A stretch of DNA of 64,000 bases, from contig NZ_JAPHOV010000001.1 of NCBI RefSeq assembly GCF_026191185.1, positions 1,235,001 to 1,299,000 of the forward strand, in the 5' to 3' direction. This document shows positions 10,453 through 19,354 of this stretch, piece after piece. The translations under genes and the position numbers were made by a program. Under the pieces are notes generated by a model. That model saw nothing but the letters and a program-made list of their open reading frames with translations. It did no database searches and was not told the DNA's origin. This stretch comes from Legionella sp. PATHC032 (lineage in GTDB: Bacteria > Pseudomonadota > Gammaproteobacteria > Legionellales > Legionellaceae). Each line of letters starts with the position of its first letter. The stretch's first letter is position 1.

Positions 10453-10466
10453 ATTAATGTATTAAT
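10453..10466. promoter_or_regulatory. Palindrome beside the hisR-like start codon (candidate operator)
   Basis: ATTAAT-GT-ATTAAT is a perfect 6-2-6 inverted repeat touching the start codon of the TrpR-family gene. This placement fits an autoregulatory operator, but the site is only A and T in its arms and could be chance. Confidence 0.4.
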
Positions 10467-10487
10467 GTGATGTAACATTTTATTGAT

Positions 10488-10500
10488 GATAATGATTATC
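10488..10500. promoter_or_regulatory. Fur-box-like site between his and cyd operons
   Basis: GATAAT-G-ATTATC is a perfect 6-1-6 inverted repeat that matches the core of the classical Fur consensus. It lies between the divergent his operon and cydPABX, so either could be controlled by iron. It is 36 bases upstream of the regulator start and about 150 bases upstream of cydP. Confidence 0.5.
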
Positions 10501-10652
10501 TTTAGCATTGTCAATAATTTAGTGAAAAAAAATTCTGGATAGGGTAGAGTATACAGGTCTATTTCCGGGAAACTGGATTGACCGAAAATCAAAAGGCAGA
10601 AGTAAATATTTTTATCAGAGACTGTCAATATGATAAATCCTGAGGACATGTC

Positions 10653-10823
10653 ATGAAACCACTTACCAGAGATATTGTATTTACCCTTTCATTTAAAATG
10701 ATATTGCTCGTTTTATTATGGTATTTCTGTGTCAGAGGAATGCATCCTGAGCTGTCTAGTAATAAAGAATGGTTGTTAGGAAAAGAAGAACAAACAGTAC
10801 TTACCCCAAATAACAAGAGGTAG
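10653..10823 (+). CDS. cydP: Small cytochrome bd-associated membrane protein CydP
   Basis: 56 residues starting MKPLTRDIVFTLSFKM. TGAGGA lies about eight bases upstream and the stop is four bases before the cydA ATG. One hydrophobic helix (about residues 9-27) is followed by a short polar tail with CVRGMHPE. Tiny proteins of this form are encoded just upstream of cydAB in many beta- and gammaproteobacteria and annotated CydP. Role inferred: an accessory subunit of cytochrome bd in the inner membrane. Confidence 0.75.
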   Translation: MKPLTRDIVFTLSFKMILLVLLWYFCVRGMHPELSSNKEWLLGKEEQTVLTPNNKR

Positions 10824-10827
10824 TTTT

Positions 10828-12360
10828 ATGATTCCAGCTGCTGAAGTTGTTGATTTATCAAGGTTACAATTTGCATTAACTGCACTATATCATTTTCTAT
10901 TTGTACCCCTTACGTTGGGGTTATCGGTTATGTTAGCTATCATGGAGACAGTTTATGTAATGACTGGCCGTGATCTCTGGAAGAAAATGGTCAAATACTG
11001 GGGTATTTTGTTTGGGATTAATTTTGTTTTGGGAGTTGCAACCGGTCTGACTATGGAATTCCAGTTTGGCACTAACTGGGCTTACTATTCACATTATGTT
11101 GGAGATGTATTTGGTGCTCCATTGGCGATCGAAGGACTAATGGCTTTTTTTCTGGAAGCTACCTTTGTGGGTTTATTTTTCTTTGGCTGGAACAGATTGT
11201 CAAAATTGCAGCATCTGACCTCAACATGGTTATTGGCTTTAGGCACTAATCTTTCAGCATTATGGATTTTAATCGCTAATGGTTGGATGCAACACCCTGT
11301 AGGTGCCTATTTTGATTACCAAACGATGAGAATGGAGGTCAGCAGTTTCTACGAAATGATGTTTAATCCTGTAGCTCAGGCCAAGTTTGTGCATACCATC
11401 AGTGCAGGATATGTAACAGGAGCTATGTTTGTCTTATCCATAAGTGCCTATTTTCTTTTGCGGGGACGAAATAAAGCGTTTGCTAAACGTTCAATGACAG
11501 TTGCTGTTTCTTTTGGTCTAGCTTCGGCCTTGTCTGTTGTTGTTCTGGGAGATGAGAGCGGTTATGTTGCCAATGAAAACCAAAAAATGAAGCTGGCTGC
11601 GATGGAAGCGATGTGGCATACCGAAAAAGCTCCCGCCAATTTGACTGTTTTCGGGATACCAGATGAGAAAACTTTCACAACAAAATATGCAATAGATATT
11701 CCTTATGCCCTGGGTATCATTGCTACTCGTTCGTTTAATACCCCTTTACAAGGCATTATTGAATTAATTGAGGAAGGAAAATTAAAAATCAAAGATGGAA
11801 TGATCGCATACGATGCATTGAAGGTTTTACAGAAAGATCCAAAGAATGAACAAGCCAAGGCTGTTTTTACAAAACATAGTGAAAATCTTGGTTATGCTTT
11901 ATTGCTCAAGAAGTACACTGAGAATGTGACGGATGCCACTGAGGAGCAAATAAATCAAGCTGCCAACGATCTCAAGCCTAAAGTCATGCCTATGTTCTTT
12001 TCTTTCAGAATTATGGTCGCGTGTGGAATATATTTTATACTTCTTTTCGCAACCGGATTTTATTTATCGGTAAGGCATAAGCTGGAAAAAACAACCTGGT
12101 ATCACAGGGTTGCATTTTATTCTTTGCCTTTACCATGGGTAGCGGCTGAATTAGGTTGGATAGTAGCGGAATATGGTCGTCAACCTTGGGTTGTTGAGGG
12201 TATCCTACCTACTTTTATGGGAGCCTCCTCTTTAACATCAGGGCAAGTAATGACATCAATCGCGGGCTTTGCATTGTTTTATACTGTTCTTGCAATTGTT
12301 GAGATTTACTTGATGGTCAAATACATACGTCTTGGCCCAGATGGTATGAATCATCATTGA
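10828..12360 (+). CDS. cydA: Cytochrome bd ubiquinol oxidase subunit I
   Basis: 510 residues, normal for CydA. Seen: LQFALTALYHFLFVPLTLG with a haem-ligand His near residue 22, the AKFVHTISAGYV haem-b ligand region, and the signature EYGRQPWVVEGILPT after the quinol-binding loop. It oxidises quinol and reduces oxygen in the inner membrane, typically under low oxygen or nitrosative stress. AGAGG lies seven bases before the ATG. It follows cydP and precedes cydB by 15 bases. Confidence 0.97.
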   Translation: MIPAAEVVDLSRLQFALTALYHFLFVPLTLGLSVMLAIMETVYVMTGRDLWKKMVKYWGILFGINFVLGVATGLTMEFQFGTNWAYYSHYVGDVFGAPLAIEGLMAFFLEATFVGLFFFGWNRLSKLQHLTSTWLLALGTNLSALWILIANGWMQHPVGAYFDYQTMRMEVSSFYEMMFNPVAQAKFVHTISAGYVTGAMFVLSISAYFLLRGRNKAFAKRSMTVAVSFGLASALSVVVLGDESGYVANENQKMKLAAMEAMWHTEKAPANLTVFGIPDEKTFTTKYAIDIPYALGIIATRSFNTPLQGIIELIEEGKLKIKDGMIAYDALKVLQKDPKNEQAKAVFTKHSENLGYALLLKKYTENVTDATEEQINQAANDLKPKVMPMFFSFRIMVACGIYFILLFATGFYLSVRHKLEKTTWYHRVAFYSLPLPWVAAELGWIVAEYGRQPWVVEGILPTFMGASSLTSGQVMTSIAGFALFYTVLAIVEIYLMVKYIRLGPDGMNHH

Positions 12361-12375
12361 TGAAAGGAGAATTAA

Positions 12376-13512
12376 ATGCCTTTGGATTATGAAACACTTA
12401 GAATAATTTGGTGGTTGTTAATAGGTATTTTGCTTATTGGTTTCGCCATTATGGATGGATTTGACCTTGGTGTGGCTATGTGGCTTCCCTGGTTAGGCAG
12501 AACAGATATTGAGAGACGGATTTTAATTAACAGCATTGGCCCAACATGGGAAGGTAACCAGGTTTGGTTTATATTAGGTGGAGGTGCTATTTTTGCAGCT
12601 TGGCCTACTCTCTATGCCTTATCTTTCTCGGGCTTTTATATGGCGATGCTGGTTGTTCTTTTAGCCTTGATTTTAAGACCCGTTGGTTTTAAATACAGGT
12701 CAAAGTTGGATAATCCTACATGGAGAGCATTTTGGGATTGGGCTTTATTTGTCGGGGGATTTGTTCCGGCTTTAATCTTTGGGGTAGCGGTTGGAAATGT
12801 CATACAAGGTGTTCCATTTTATTTTGATGAGAGTTTAAGAGTATTCTATACGGGAAGTTTTTTTGAATTACTCAATCCGTTTGCTTTAGGTTGTGGATTA
12901 TTATCTGTGCTCATGCTTGCCATGCATGGCGCTTTTTTTATTCAAGTAAAAACGGTTGGGGCTTTGCAAAATAAAGCAAAAGATAGAGCTCGATGGAGTG
13001 CTATTTTAGTTATTCTGCTATTTATTGGATTAGGGATTTGGGCTTATTATGGTATTGATGGTTATGTTTTAAAAGGAATGGTTCCTCATGATGGGCCATC
13101 AAATCCTTCCTATAAGGATGTTAGTATTCAAGCTGGGGCATGGTTTAACAATTATAAAGAGTATCCTGTGTCACTGTTAGTACCTGTTTTATGTGTAGTA
13201 TCTGCTTTTTTAGCGATCATCTTTGCAAATAAAAGTGTGTTTGCTTTTGTGCTGAGTGGATTGAGTGTTGGAACTTTGATTGCAACGGTAGGGGTTAGTA
13301 TGTTTCCTTTCATATTGCCTTCTTCCTCAAATCCTAAATACAGTTTAATCGTTTGGGATAGCTCCTCCAGTCAGGTTACTTTGTTTATTATGTTGGTAGC
13401 AACGGTATTGTTATTGCCTGTTGTGCTTGCATACACGGCTTGGGTTTATCGAGTGTTACGAGGTAAGGTAACGGAAAGTTCTATTAAAGCAGAGCAAGAT
13501 TCTGCGTATTAG
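12376..13512 (+). CDS. cydB: Cytochrome bd ubiquinol oxidase subunit II
   Basis: 378 residues, with about eight to nine membrane helices. Typical features are the N-terminal WWLLIGILLIGFAIMDGFDLG, the conserved GPTWEGNQVWFILGGGAIF and the RPVGFKYRSK loop. It pairs with CydA and carries no haem ligands of its own. An AAAGGAG site lies before the ATG. The stop codon overlaps the AGGAGG ribosome site of cydX. Confidence 0.97.
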   Translation: MPLDYETLRIIWWLLIGILLIGFAIMDGFDLGVAMWLPWLGRTDIERRILINSIGPTWEGNQVWFILGGGAIFAAWPTLYALSFSGFYMAMLVVLLALILRPVGFKYRSKLDNPTWRAFWDWALFVGGFVPALIFGVAVGNVIQGVPFYFDESLRVFYTGSFFELLNPFALGCGLLSVLMLAMHGAFFIQVKTVGALQNKAKDRARWSAILVILLFIGLGIWAYYGIDGYVLKGMVPHDGPSNPSYKDVSIQAGAWFNNYKEYPVSLLVPVLCVVSAFLAIIFANKSVFAFVLSGLSVGTLIATVGVSMFPFILPSSSNPKYSLIVWDSSSSQVTLFIMLVATVLLLPVVLAYTAWVYRVLRGKVTESSIKAEQDSAY

Positions 13513-13523
13513 GAGGTTTTGCT

Positions 13524-13625
13524 ATGTGGTATTTCTCCTGGATTTTAGGCACAGGGCTGGCTTGTGTATTCGCGGTGCTTAATGCAGTATGGTTGGAACT
13601 TAGAGAAGAAGATGTGAAGCAGTAG
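13524..13625 (+). CDS. cydX: Cytochrome bd small subunit CydX
   Basis: 33 residues with the invariant CydX start MWYFSWILGTGLACVF, then NAVWLELREED. A strong AGGAGG site lies seven bases upstream and the gene is 11 bases after cydB. CydX is a single-helix subunit that stabilises the haem-containing CydAB complex. It is short enough to be missed by automatic annotation. Confidence 0.92.
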   Translation: MWYFSWILGTGLACVFAVLNAVWLELREEDVKQ

Positions 13626-13731
13626 ACGAAGACAATCTAAGTGTAAGTCGCTGAGTTTCATGGATAGCTCAGCAACTTAAAACACAATGAGTATGGCTTT
13701 TTTTACTATTTTTTGAGGAAAATCTGTAATC

Positions 13732-14367
13732 CTAATATGCGCCATAACGCTCGTGATAGGACTCCAGTTTTTGTACCTGTTCGCATTGATTGTCATTTTT
13801 CAGGAATTCTATTAGATCAAACAAATTGATAATTGAATAGACTTCAATTCCTTGCGCCCTGATTTCGGACAGTGTTGATTTCTCGGTTAATCCTCGTTCA
13901 CATCTGTCCAGAGCAATAATGACACCATGAAGAATCCCTCCATTTTCTTTAATCAGGGTTTGTGATTCTCTGAATGCTGTGCCGGCTGTAATCACATCGT
14001 CAATGATCACTGTTCTTCCAGTTAGCGGTGAACCAATTAATTGCCCACCCTCTCCATGAGTTTTTATTTCTTTACGATTAAAAGTCACCGTGATGTCCTT
14101 GCCCAACTCAGCCAAGGCCACTGCAGTTGAGGTAGCTAGTGGTATACCTTTGTATGCTGGTCCAAACAAGTGTTCAAAAGAAACTTCTTGTTCTAAAAGT
14201 GTTTTTGCATAAAATTGACCTAACTGACGTAAGGAATTACCATGATAAAATAAACCAGCGTTAAAGAAATAGGGACTTATTCTTCCTGATTTTAAAGTAA
14301 ATTCACCAAATTTAAGTACTTGACACTCCAGAGCTAATTTTATAAAAGATGATTTGGTATGATTCAT
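13732..14367 (-). CDS. pyrE: Orotate phosphoribosyltransferase
   Basis: 211 residues, normal length. The PRPP-binding motif [16 protein letters not shown] (about 118-133), the N-terminal [16 protein letters not shown] loop and the catalytic-loop GEGG are present. It makes OMP from orotate and PRPP in pyrimidine synthesis. TAGGAA lies about six bases upstream of the start. It stands alone, divergent from the cold-shock gene. Confidence 0.96.
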   Translation of the reverse strand: MNHTKSSFIKLALECQVLKFGEFTLKSGRISPYFFNAGLFYHGNSLRQLGQFYAKTLLEQEVSFEHLFGPAYKGIPLATSTAVALAELGKDITVTFNRKEIKTHGEGGQLIGSPLTGRTVIIDDVITAGTAFRESQTLIKENGGILHGVIIALDRCERGLTEKSTLSEIRAQGIEVYSIINLFDLIEFLKNDNQCEQVQKLESYHERYGAY

Positions 14368-14423
14368 TCTGGTTTCCTAATACAAAATTTTATTGAAAAC
14401 AATCACATATTTTAAAAAAATCC

Positions 14424-14451
14424 TTAACAATCAACAAAAAACTGATATGCT
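14424..14451 (+). promoter_or_regulatory. Candidate sigma-70 promoter for the cold-shock gene
   Basis: TTAACA at 14424-14429 and TATGCT at 14446-14451, with 16 bases between them, would give a leader of about 155 bases before the cold-shock gene. Long leaders are usual for cspA-type mRNAs. Confidence 0.35.
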
Positions 14452-14615
14452 AATCATAGTGCAGGATTTATCCTTGCATGGAAAAGGGTTTATTATAGCG
14501 TAAATAGTTAATTAGGGAGTGATTTATTTTTTCACTTTAAGTTGCGCTAAAGTGAACTTTTATTTATTTAAATAACAATTTTGATGTATCTGTGTAAGTC
14601 AAAGGGGAAATGCGA

Positions 14616-14849
14616 ATGTCGCAAAGAGAAACAGGCCATGTTAAATGGTTTAATGAAAAAAAAGGATTTGGTTTTATTGTTAATCAAAAAGGCGAAGATA
14701 TTTTCGTGCACTACAAAGACATTCAGGGAGTTGGTTTTAAAACGCTGCATGAAAATGATCCAGTTACCTTTGAACTTGATCGAGGACCTAAGGGCTTGAA
14801 AGCACAAAATGTAGTAGTGGCCAGCGAATCAGTACACACAGAAGAATAA
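14616..14849 (+). CDS. CspA-family cold-shock protein
   Basis: 77 residues from the ATG at 14616, chosen because AAGGGG is eight bases upstream; the ATG at 14610 would leave only two bases. Both RNA-binding motifs are present: RNP1 KGFGFI and RNP2 DIFVHY. It is a single-stranded nucleic-acid chaperone of the cytoplasm. The long AT-rich leader suggests post-transcriptional control. Confidence 0.93.
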   Translation: MSQRETGHVKWFNEKKGFGFIVNQKGEDIFVHYKDIQGVGFKTLHENDPVTFELDRGPKGLKAQNVVVASESVHTEE

Positions 14850-15351
14850 GCTGGATGATTTTATCTGGTGGAGGCTGATCTTTATTTTTTTAAGCCTCGT
14901 TAAAGTACTTAAGAGCATGTTTATAGTAAACCTGAGAGTTTGACATAAAACCTGGTAATTTTATAGTCTACTACCGAGTCAAAAAGTACAGCTGCTCCAA
15001 ATCTAAAAATAAATAAGGGAGGTGGCTGACTTGAGGACGAGTGTAAGTTAAAGAGAATGGTCTGGAGCAATCTTGCTTTGGAATGCAGCGTCGAACTCTT
15101 AGGCTTATCAACTTATACAACCACTACCAAAAAAGTATCAGTAACCTGTTGTTATATGCTCATTAAGCTTCAGACGTTTTGTCAACTCAATTCATTTTTC
15201 ATACCATTTTTAGTCCCAGTTTTAATAATTTTATTTTTGTTGTTAATTCAAGTGCTTATCATTTTTCTATTGAAAGCAACATTTTTTTTGTCTATAGATA
15301 AGTAAATAAGATCTAAAATTATTCATAATCAAAACATAAGGGAGGTTAAAA
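14850..15351. other. 500-base gap without a supported gene
   Basis: An 82-codon frame at 15057-15305 holds a run of Leu, Ile and Phe but has no ribosome site and looks like AT-rich noise. A weak inverted repeat (GAGGCT at 14871-14876, AGCCTC at 14893-14898) after the cold-shock gene could be a terminator. Several GGA motifs near 15017-15065 raise the possibility of a leader RNA, which I cannot support further. Confidence 0.4.
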
Positions 15352-15921
15352 ATGTTACTTCCTATTCAGGTGACATTCCGAAATATGGATCCATCAAAAG
15401 CTGTTGAAAGCAGGGCTATAAAACTCGCTAAAAAGCTTGATTGCCTTTATGACAAGATAATGGGTTGTCGGGTAGTTATTGAGTCTCCTCATCGCCATCA
15501 TAACAAAGGAAAGCTTTATCATGTCCGCATTGATCTTACGGTTCCTGATGCTGAGTTAGTTGTGAGTCGTGAATCATCAGACAAGCATGCGCATGAAGAT
15601 GTTTATGTCTCTCTGAGAGATGCTTTTAATGCAATTGAGCGTCAGCTTAAAAATTATGCAAATCAACGGCGAGGCCATGTCAAGCGTCATGAGGATTCCA
15701 TTCGTGGGGGGAGAGTTCTTGAAGTATGCCCAATAGCTGATTATGGTTACATAGAAACAATAGATGGGCGCTTGATACGATTTACAGGTCAAAGTGTCGT
15801 TGATTATGACATTAATAAATTAGAAGTTGGTGACCGAGTCCGATTTGTTGAAACGGTTAAAAATACACAAGAAGCTGCTGCAAGTACGGTTTACGTTGAG
15901 GGTAAACGTCATATTATGTGA
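15352..15921 (+). CDS. HPF/RaiA-type ribosome-associated protein with C-terminal cold-shock-like domain
   Basis: 189 residues. Residues 1 to about 110 look like the RaiA/HPF fold (IQVTFRNMDPSKAVESRAIKLA, then VRIDLTVPDAELVV, then the helix DVYVSLRDAFNAIERQL). From about 118 a beta-rich segment follows (GRVLEVCPIADYGYIETIDG, LIRFTGQSV, LEVGDRVRFVE, AASTVYV) that reads like a cold-shock domain without a canonical RNP1. HPF proteins silence or dimerise ribosomes in stationary phase; the tail could contact RNA. AGGGAGG lies eight bases upstream. It is downstream of a true cold-shock gene but 500 bases away. Confidence 0.8.
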   Translation: MLLPIQVTFRNMDPSKAVESRAIKLAKKLDCLYDKIMGCRVVIESPHRHHNKGKLYHVRIDLTVPDAELVVSRESSDKHAHEDVYVSLRDAFNAIERQLKNYANQRRGHVKRHEDSIRGGRVLEVCPIADYGYIETIDGRLIRFTGQSVVDYDINKLEVGDRVRFVETVKNTQEAAASTVYVEGKRHIM

Positions 15922-16083
15922 ATTAGCAGGGGGTATCAATGCTCTATTGGTAATTTTCAGTTTACTGCGGGGTAATTCTTTAAGTGAAGTGACTGCTTGC
16001 AGACAAATGATTCAAAATTTTAAATAAACGTGATTGAGAGGGGGGCATTTTGTGAATGATTTAGTGTCGAAAAGGAGTTTGTC

Positions 16084-16539
16084 ATGCCAGTTACAAAGCT
16101 TAAACAATTTCTAGACAGTCATAAAATAAAATATTTGTCTATCGCTCATTCTCCAGCATATACTGCACAAGAAATCGCCGCTTCTGCTCATGTTTCAGGA
16201 AAACAATTAGCAAAGACAGTTATTATAAAAATGGATGGATGTTTAGCCATGGTAGTATTGCCTGCAAGTGACCATATTACCTTTATGAAACTTAAAGAAG
16301 TTATTGGCGCTTCGGCTCTTGAGCTTGCTACTGAATCAGAGTTTGAAGGGAAATTTGCGGAATGTGATGTTGGCGCTATGCCCCCATTCGGTAATTTGTA
16401 TGATTTACCAGTATTGGTATCTACTAAACTCAGTGAACAGGACAACATCTTATTCAATGCTGGTTCTCATTCTGAATTGCTGCAGCTCTCTTTTAGTGAT
16501 TTTGAAAAATTAGTAAAGCCCACATTGGTGAAGCTATAG
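16084..16539 (+). CDS. YbaK/EbsC-family aminoacyl-tRNA deacylase
   Basis: 151 residues. YbaK-family pattern: [26 protein letters not shown] with the conserved Lys, [24 protein letters not shown], and the glycine-rich [17 protein letters not shown]. These proteins hydrolyse mischarged tRNAs (for example Cys- or Ala-tRNAPro) in trans; which one is not clear. AAAAGGAG lies just upstream of the ATG. Confidence 0.85.
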   Translation: MPVTKLKQFLDSHKIKYLSIAHSPAYTAQEIAASAHVSGKQLAKTVIIKMDGCLAMVVLPASDHITFMKLKEVIGASALELATESEFEGKFAECDVGAMPPFGNLYDLPVLVSTKLSEQDNILFNAGSHSELLQLSFSDFEKLVKPTLVKL

Positions 16540-16568
16540 CATGAAGCGGTTTGAAGTATAATTGCAAA

Positions 16569-16988
16569 TTATTCAGTGGGACTTCTTAAATTATTAAGAA
16601 CGCGATGAGTTAGTTCTTGTAATTTTGTTTTTTCATCTTCTGAAAAACCAGCCAGAATCTCGTGGTTAAGTATTCTGGAACATTCATCTAGTTTTTTTTG
16701 CAAAAGCCTGGCTTTTTCTGTAAGAAAAATATGAACGACTCTTCTATCCATCGAACTTGGTTTTCGAGTAATAAACCCATCTCTTTCCATTCGATCCAAA
16801 GTTCTTACAAGGGTAGGTTGTTCCACTTCAATCAATTGAACTAATTCAGATTGCGTCAACCCATTTTCATTATACAGTTCCATCAATATATATGTGTAGG
16901 CATGATTCAGAGCATAGGGTTTAATTAATTCATTGGCTCGCTTGATTAACAAACGATTTGTTTTTTTTAGCAGAGAAGAAAGATACAT
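16569..16988 (-). CDS. MarR-family transcriptional regulator
   Basis: 139 residues if started at MYLSSLLKK (16988). A longer frame from 17027 would begin inside the inverted repeat at 17006-17032, so I prefer the shorter form. Seen: a winged helix with LTQSELVQLIEVEQPTLVRTLDRMERDGFITRK and the wing DRRVVHIFLTEKA. It is divergent from the PhzF-GNAT pair and probably controls itself and that pair. Ligand unknown. Confidence 0.85.
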   Translation of the reverse strand: MYLSSLLKKTNRLLIKRANELIKPYALNHAYTYILMELYNENGLTQSELVQLIEVEQPTLVRTLDRMERDGFITRKPSSMDRRVVHIFLTEKARLLQKKLDECSRILNHEILAGFSEDEKTKLQELTHRVLNNLRSPTE

Positions 16989-17005
16989 AAATTTCCCGCA
17001 ATTAA

Positions 17006-17032
17006 ATAGCTTGCTATATAATAACAAGCTAT
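17006..17032. promoter_or_regulatory. Inverted repeat between marR and phzF (candidate MarR operator)
   Basis: ATAGCTTG at 17006-17013 and CAAGCTAT at 17025-17032 are perfect 8-base arms, 19 bases centre to centre, close to two helical turns. The site lies in the short divergent intergenic region where a MarR dimer would control both directions. Confidence 0.5.
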
Positions 17033-17065
17033 GTTATTATTCGCAAGTTGTTTTAGGAGACATCT

Positions 17066-17854
17066 ATGAAAAGCTTACCAATCTACCAAGTGGATGCATT
17101 TGCCTCAAATTTATTCAAAGGTAATCCCGCTGCTGTTTGCCCGTTAGATAAATGGTTAAGTGATGAGACTATGCAAGCCATTGCGGCTGAAAATAATTTA
17201 TCTGAAACAGCCTTTTTTGTTCAAGAAGATGAGGGATACAGGCTCAGATGGTTTACCCCCAATGAAGAAGTGGCATTGTGTGGGCATGCTACTCTTGCCA
17301 GCTCTTATGTACTTTTTAATCAATTGGGATTTTCTGGGAAAGAAATTTTATTTAATAGCTTGAGCGGTAAACTATGGGTTAAAAATACAGAGCAAGGCTT
17401 GGTTATGGATTTTCCGGCTCTACCTTATGAAGAAATCGATTTTAGAAGGGAACTGCAGCATTTGAATTTAAAAAAACCATTTAAGGTACTGCAAAGTCAA
17501 TTTGATTTGATGTTTGTTTATCAAAATGCAGAAGATGTGAGTGAGGCCAAGCCTGATTTGAATGCTGTGGCTCATCTTGACTATAGGGGGTTGATTTTAA
17601 CTGCTCCAGGAACATCAACAGATGTTTATTCTCGTTGTTTTTATCCTGGTTGTAATGTACCAGAAGACCCGGTAACAGGATCTGCTCATTGTGTTATTGC
17701 TCCTTATTGGTGTGAACAGTTAAGGAAGAATCATATAACTGCTTTACAAGGAGGCCTCAGACAAGGTGATCTTTATTGTGAAGTGAAGGAAAATAGAGTA
17801 TTGCTTTATGGAAATTGCCATCTTTATTTGGAAGGAAGAATATATTTGCCATGA
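17066..17854 (+). CDS. PhzF-family isomerase/epimerase-like protein
   Basis: 262 residues, typical for the family. Seen: the N-terminal YQVDAFASNLFKGNPAAVC, NNLSETAFF with the conserved acid Glu47, FTPNEEVALCGHATLAS, and DPVTGSAHC. The founding PhzF isomerises a phenazine precursor, but most relatives have unknown substrates and no phenazine genes are nearby. TTAGGAG lies upstream of the ATG. Its stop overlaps the next gene's start, so the two are coupled. Confidence 0.88.
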   Translation: MKSLPIYQVDAFASNLFKGNPAAVCPLDKWLSDETMQAIAAENNLSETAFFVQEDEGYRLRWFTPNEEVALCGHATLASSYVLFNQLGFSGKEILFNSLSGKLWVKNTEQGLVMDFPALPYEEIDFRRELQHLNLKKPFKVLQSQFDLMFVYQNAEDVSEAKPDLNAVAHLDYRGLILTAPGTSTDVYSRCFYPGCNVPEDPVTGSAHCVIAPYWCEQLRKNHITALQGGLRQGDLYCEVKENRVLLYGNCHLYLEGRIYLP

Positions 17855-18399
17855 AATATTTAACAACCCCAAGGCTTTTGCTAAGAGCGTGGGATGAAGA
17901 AGATACTATCCCCTTCTATAGAATGAGTCAGGATCCTCGGGTCATGAAGTATTTCCCCGGGTTGTGGTCTATGGATATGGTCAAAGATTTCATTATCAGA
18001 ATGAATGAACAATTATCTCAAAAAAACTTTACTTTGTGGGCGGCTGAAGTAAAGGACTGTAAGAGGTTTATTGGTTTTATAGGATTAAATGCTCCAGCCT
18101 GGGATGCTCACTTCACTCCTTGCGTAGAGATAGGATGGCGTTTGGCAACTGAGTTTTGGGGGCAAGGCTATGCTACAGAAGGGGCAAAAGCAGCTCTTGA
18201 ATATGCTTTTCTGGAGATGCATATTCCCGAGATAGTTTCTTTTACTGTGCCTGATAATTCCCGCTCAAGAAGTGTTATGGATAAACTTGGGATGATCAGA
18301 GATATTGCGGGAGACTTTTTACATCCCAAATTAGCCTCTGATCATAGGTTAGCAAAGCATGTTTTATATCGTATACAAAATTCCTTAATAAAAGTTTGA
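17851..18399 (+). CDS. GNAT N-acetyltransferase, RimJ/RimL type
   Basis: 182 residues from the ATG at 17851, which overlaps the phzF-like stop as ATGA and has GGAAGGAAG upstream. Seen: TTPRLLLRAWDEEDTIPFY, VEIGWRLATEFWGQGYATEGAKAAL with the acetyl-CoA-binding Q-G-Y-A loop, and VSFTVPDNSRSRSVMDKLGM. These features mark the RimJ/RimL group that acetylates protein N-termini or small amines. Target unknown; co-translation with PhzF suggests a shared detoxification or modification role under the MarR regulator. Confidence 0.85.
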   Translation: MKYLTTPRLLLRAWDEEDTIPFYRMSQDPRVMKYFPGLWSMDMVKDFIIRMNEQLSQKNFTLWAAEVKDCKRFIGFIGLNAPAWDAHFTPCVEIGWRLATEFWGQGYATEGAKAALEYAFLEMHIPEIVSFTVPDNSRSRSVMDKLGMIRDIAGDFLHPKLASDHRLAKHVLYRIQNSLIKV

Positions 18400-18428
18400 T
18401 GGATTTTGTATATGCTTCTATCCGGGCA

Positions 18429-19067
18429 TTAGACCAATTGGCTTAACAATAATTTTAATGCCAATGCAATTAAAATGACACCTGTAATACGCTCAATCCA
18501 ATAGCTAATTCTTTGAAATTTCTCACGCGTATTTTTTCCAGAAAGACTGAATGCAACAAAAGAAAACCATAACAATGTTTGCAAAAAGAGGACAATTGCA
18601 AGAAATAATTTGGTGGAGATTGAGATTTCTCTGGGCATAAGCACTGAAAATAAACTGATAAAAAAGAGCATGGCTTTGGGATTCAATAAATTCGTTATAA
18701 ACCCATTGAAAAAAGCTTCACTTGGTTTTAAATCGTTGTACGTTGTATAACTTCCTATTTTGTCAGCATTTGGCCTGGCAACTAGATTTTTTAGGCCGAT
18801 ATAAAAGAGGTATCCAGCGCCTAGATATTGGATGATATGCAGTATTATAGGCGTTTTGGTAATAAACAAGCCTAATCCCAGAAGAGTGTAACTGATATGA
18901 ACCAAACTGCCCAAAGCTATTCCTAACGCAGTTAATAAACCACTCCTTCTGGAATAAGCCAAGCTGTTTTTGACTGTGATAGCAAAATCTGGCCCAGGAC
19001 TGATTAATGAAATAAAAACTAAAATAATTAAAGGAAATAGTAGAGTAAATTGATGCCATTGTTCCAT
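18429..19067 (-). CDS. LysE/RhtB-family amino-acid exporter
   Basis: 212 residues from the ATG at 19067, which has GGAG six bases upstream. The signature SPGPDFAITVKNSLAYSRRSGLLTALGIALGS is present, followed by NPKAMLFFISLF and about six membrane helices. Members export homoserine, threonine, lysine or other metabolites across the inner membrane. It is the mirror neighbour of a MarR-GNAT gene, but no shared control is shown. Confidence 0.87.
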   Translation of the reverse strand: MEQWHQFTLLFPLIILVFISLISPGPDFAITVKNSLAYSRRSGLLTALGIALGSLVHISYTLLGLGLFITKTPIILHIIQYLGAGYLFYIGLKNLVARPNADKIGSYTTYNDLKPSEAFFNGFITNLLNPKAMLFFISLFSVLMPREISISTKLFLAIVLFLQTLLWFSFVAFSLSGKNTREKFQRISYWIERITGVILIALALKLLLSQLV

Positions 19068-19354
19068 AGAGACTCCAAGTTTTTTACTAAGTTTTTCAAC
19101 CAATATCATAGCTAATTTTTAAGTGCTCTTTTTGGGTTTTACATTTAGTTAATACGACATTATTTATATTACTTAAACTCTCTAAATGTATCCCACCACA
19201 AGGTTGGAAGAGGTGGTTTCTTATCCGCATAAAACAGATTTACTCACTTTCTAACCAAGTAATTTAATAAAAATATATAAAATATAGAATTATTTTAATG
19301 TTAATTTATAATGTGTGCAATTATTAATATGCTTTTTATAGTGAGAGAGGCAAT

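Noticed and set aside
10484-10497. FNR-like site (TTGAT-N4-ATGAT) upstream of cydP
   Set aside because: The second half-site matches only three of five positions; the Fur-like reading is better.
15057-15305. 82-codon frame with a hydrophobic stretch after the cold-shock gene
   Set aside because: No ribosome site, composition typical of AT-rich noise, and no recognisable family.
16989-17027. N-terminal extension of the MarR protein
   Set aside because: It would place the start codon inside the inverted repeat at 17006-17032, the likely operator.
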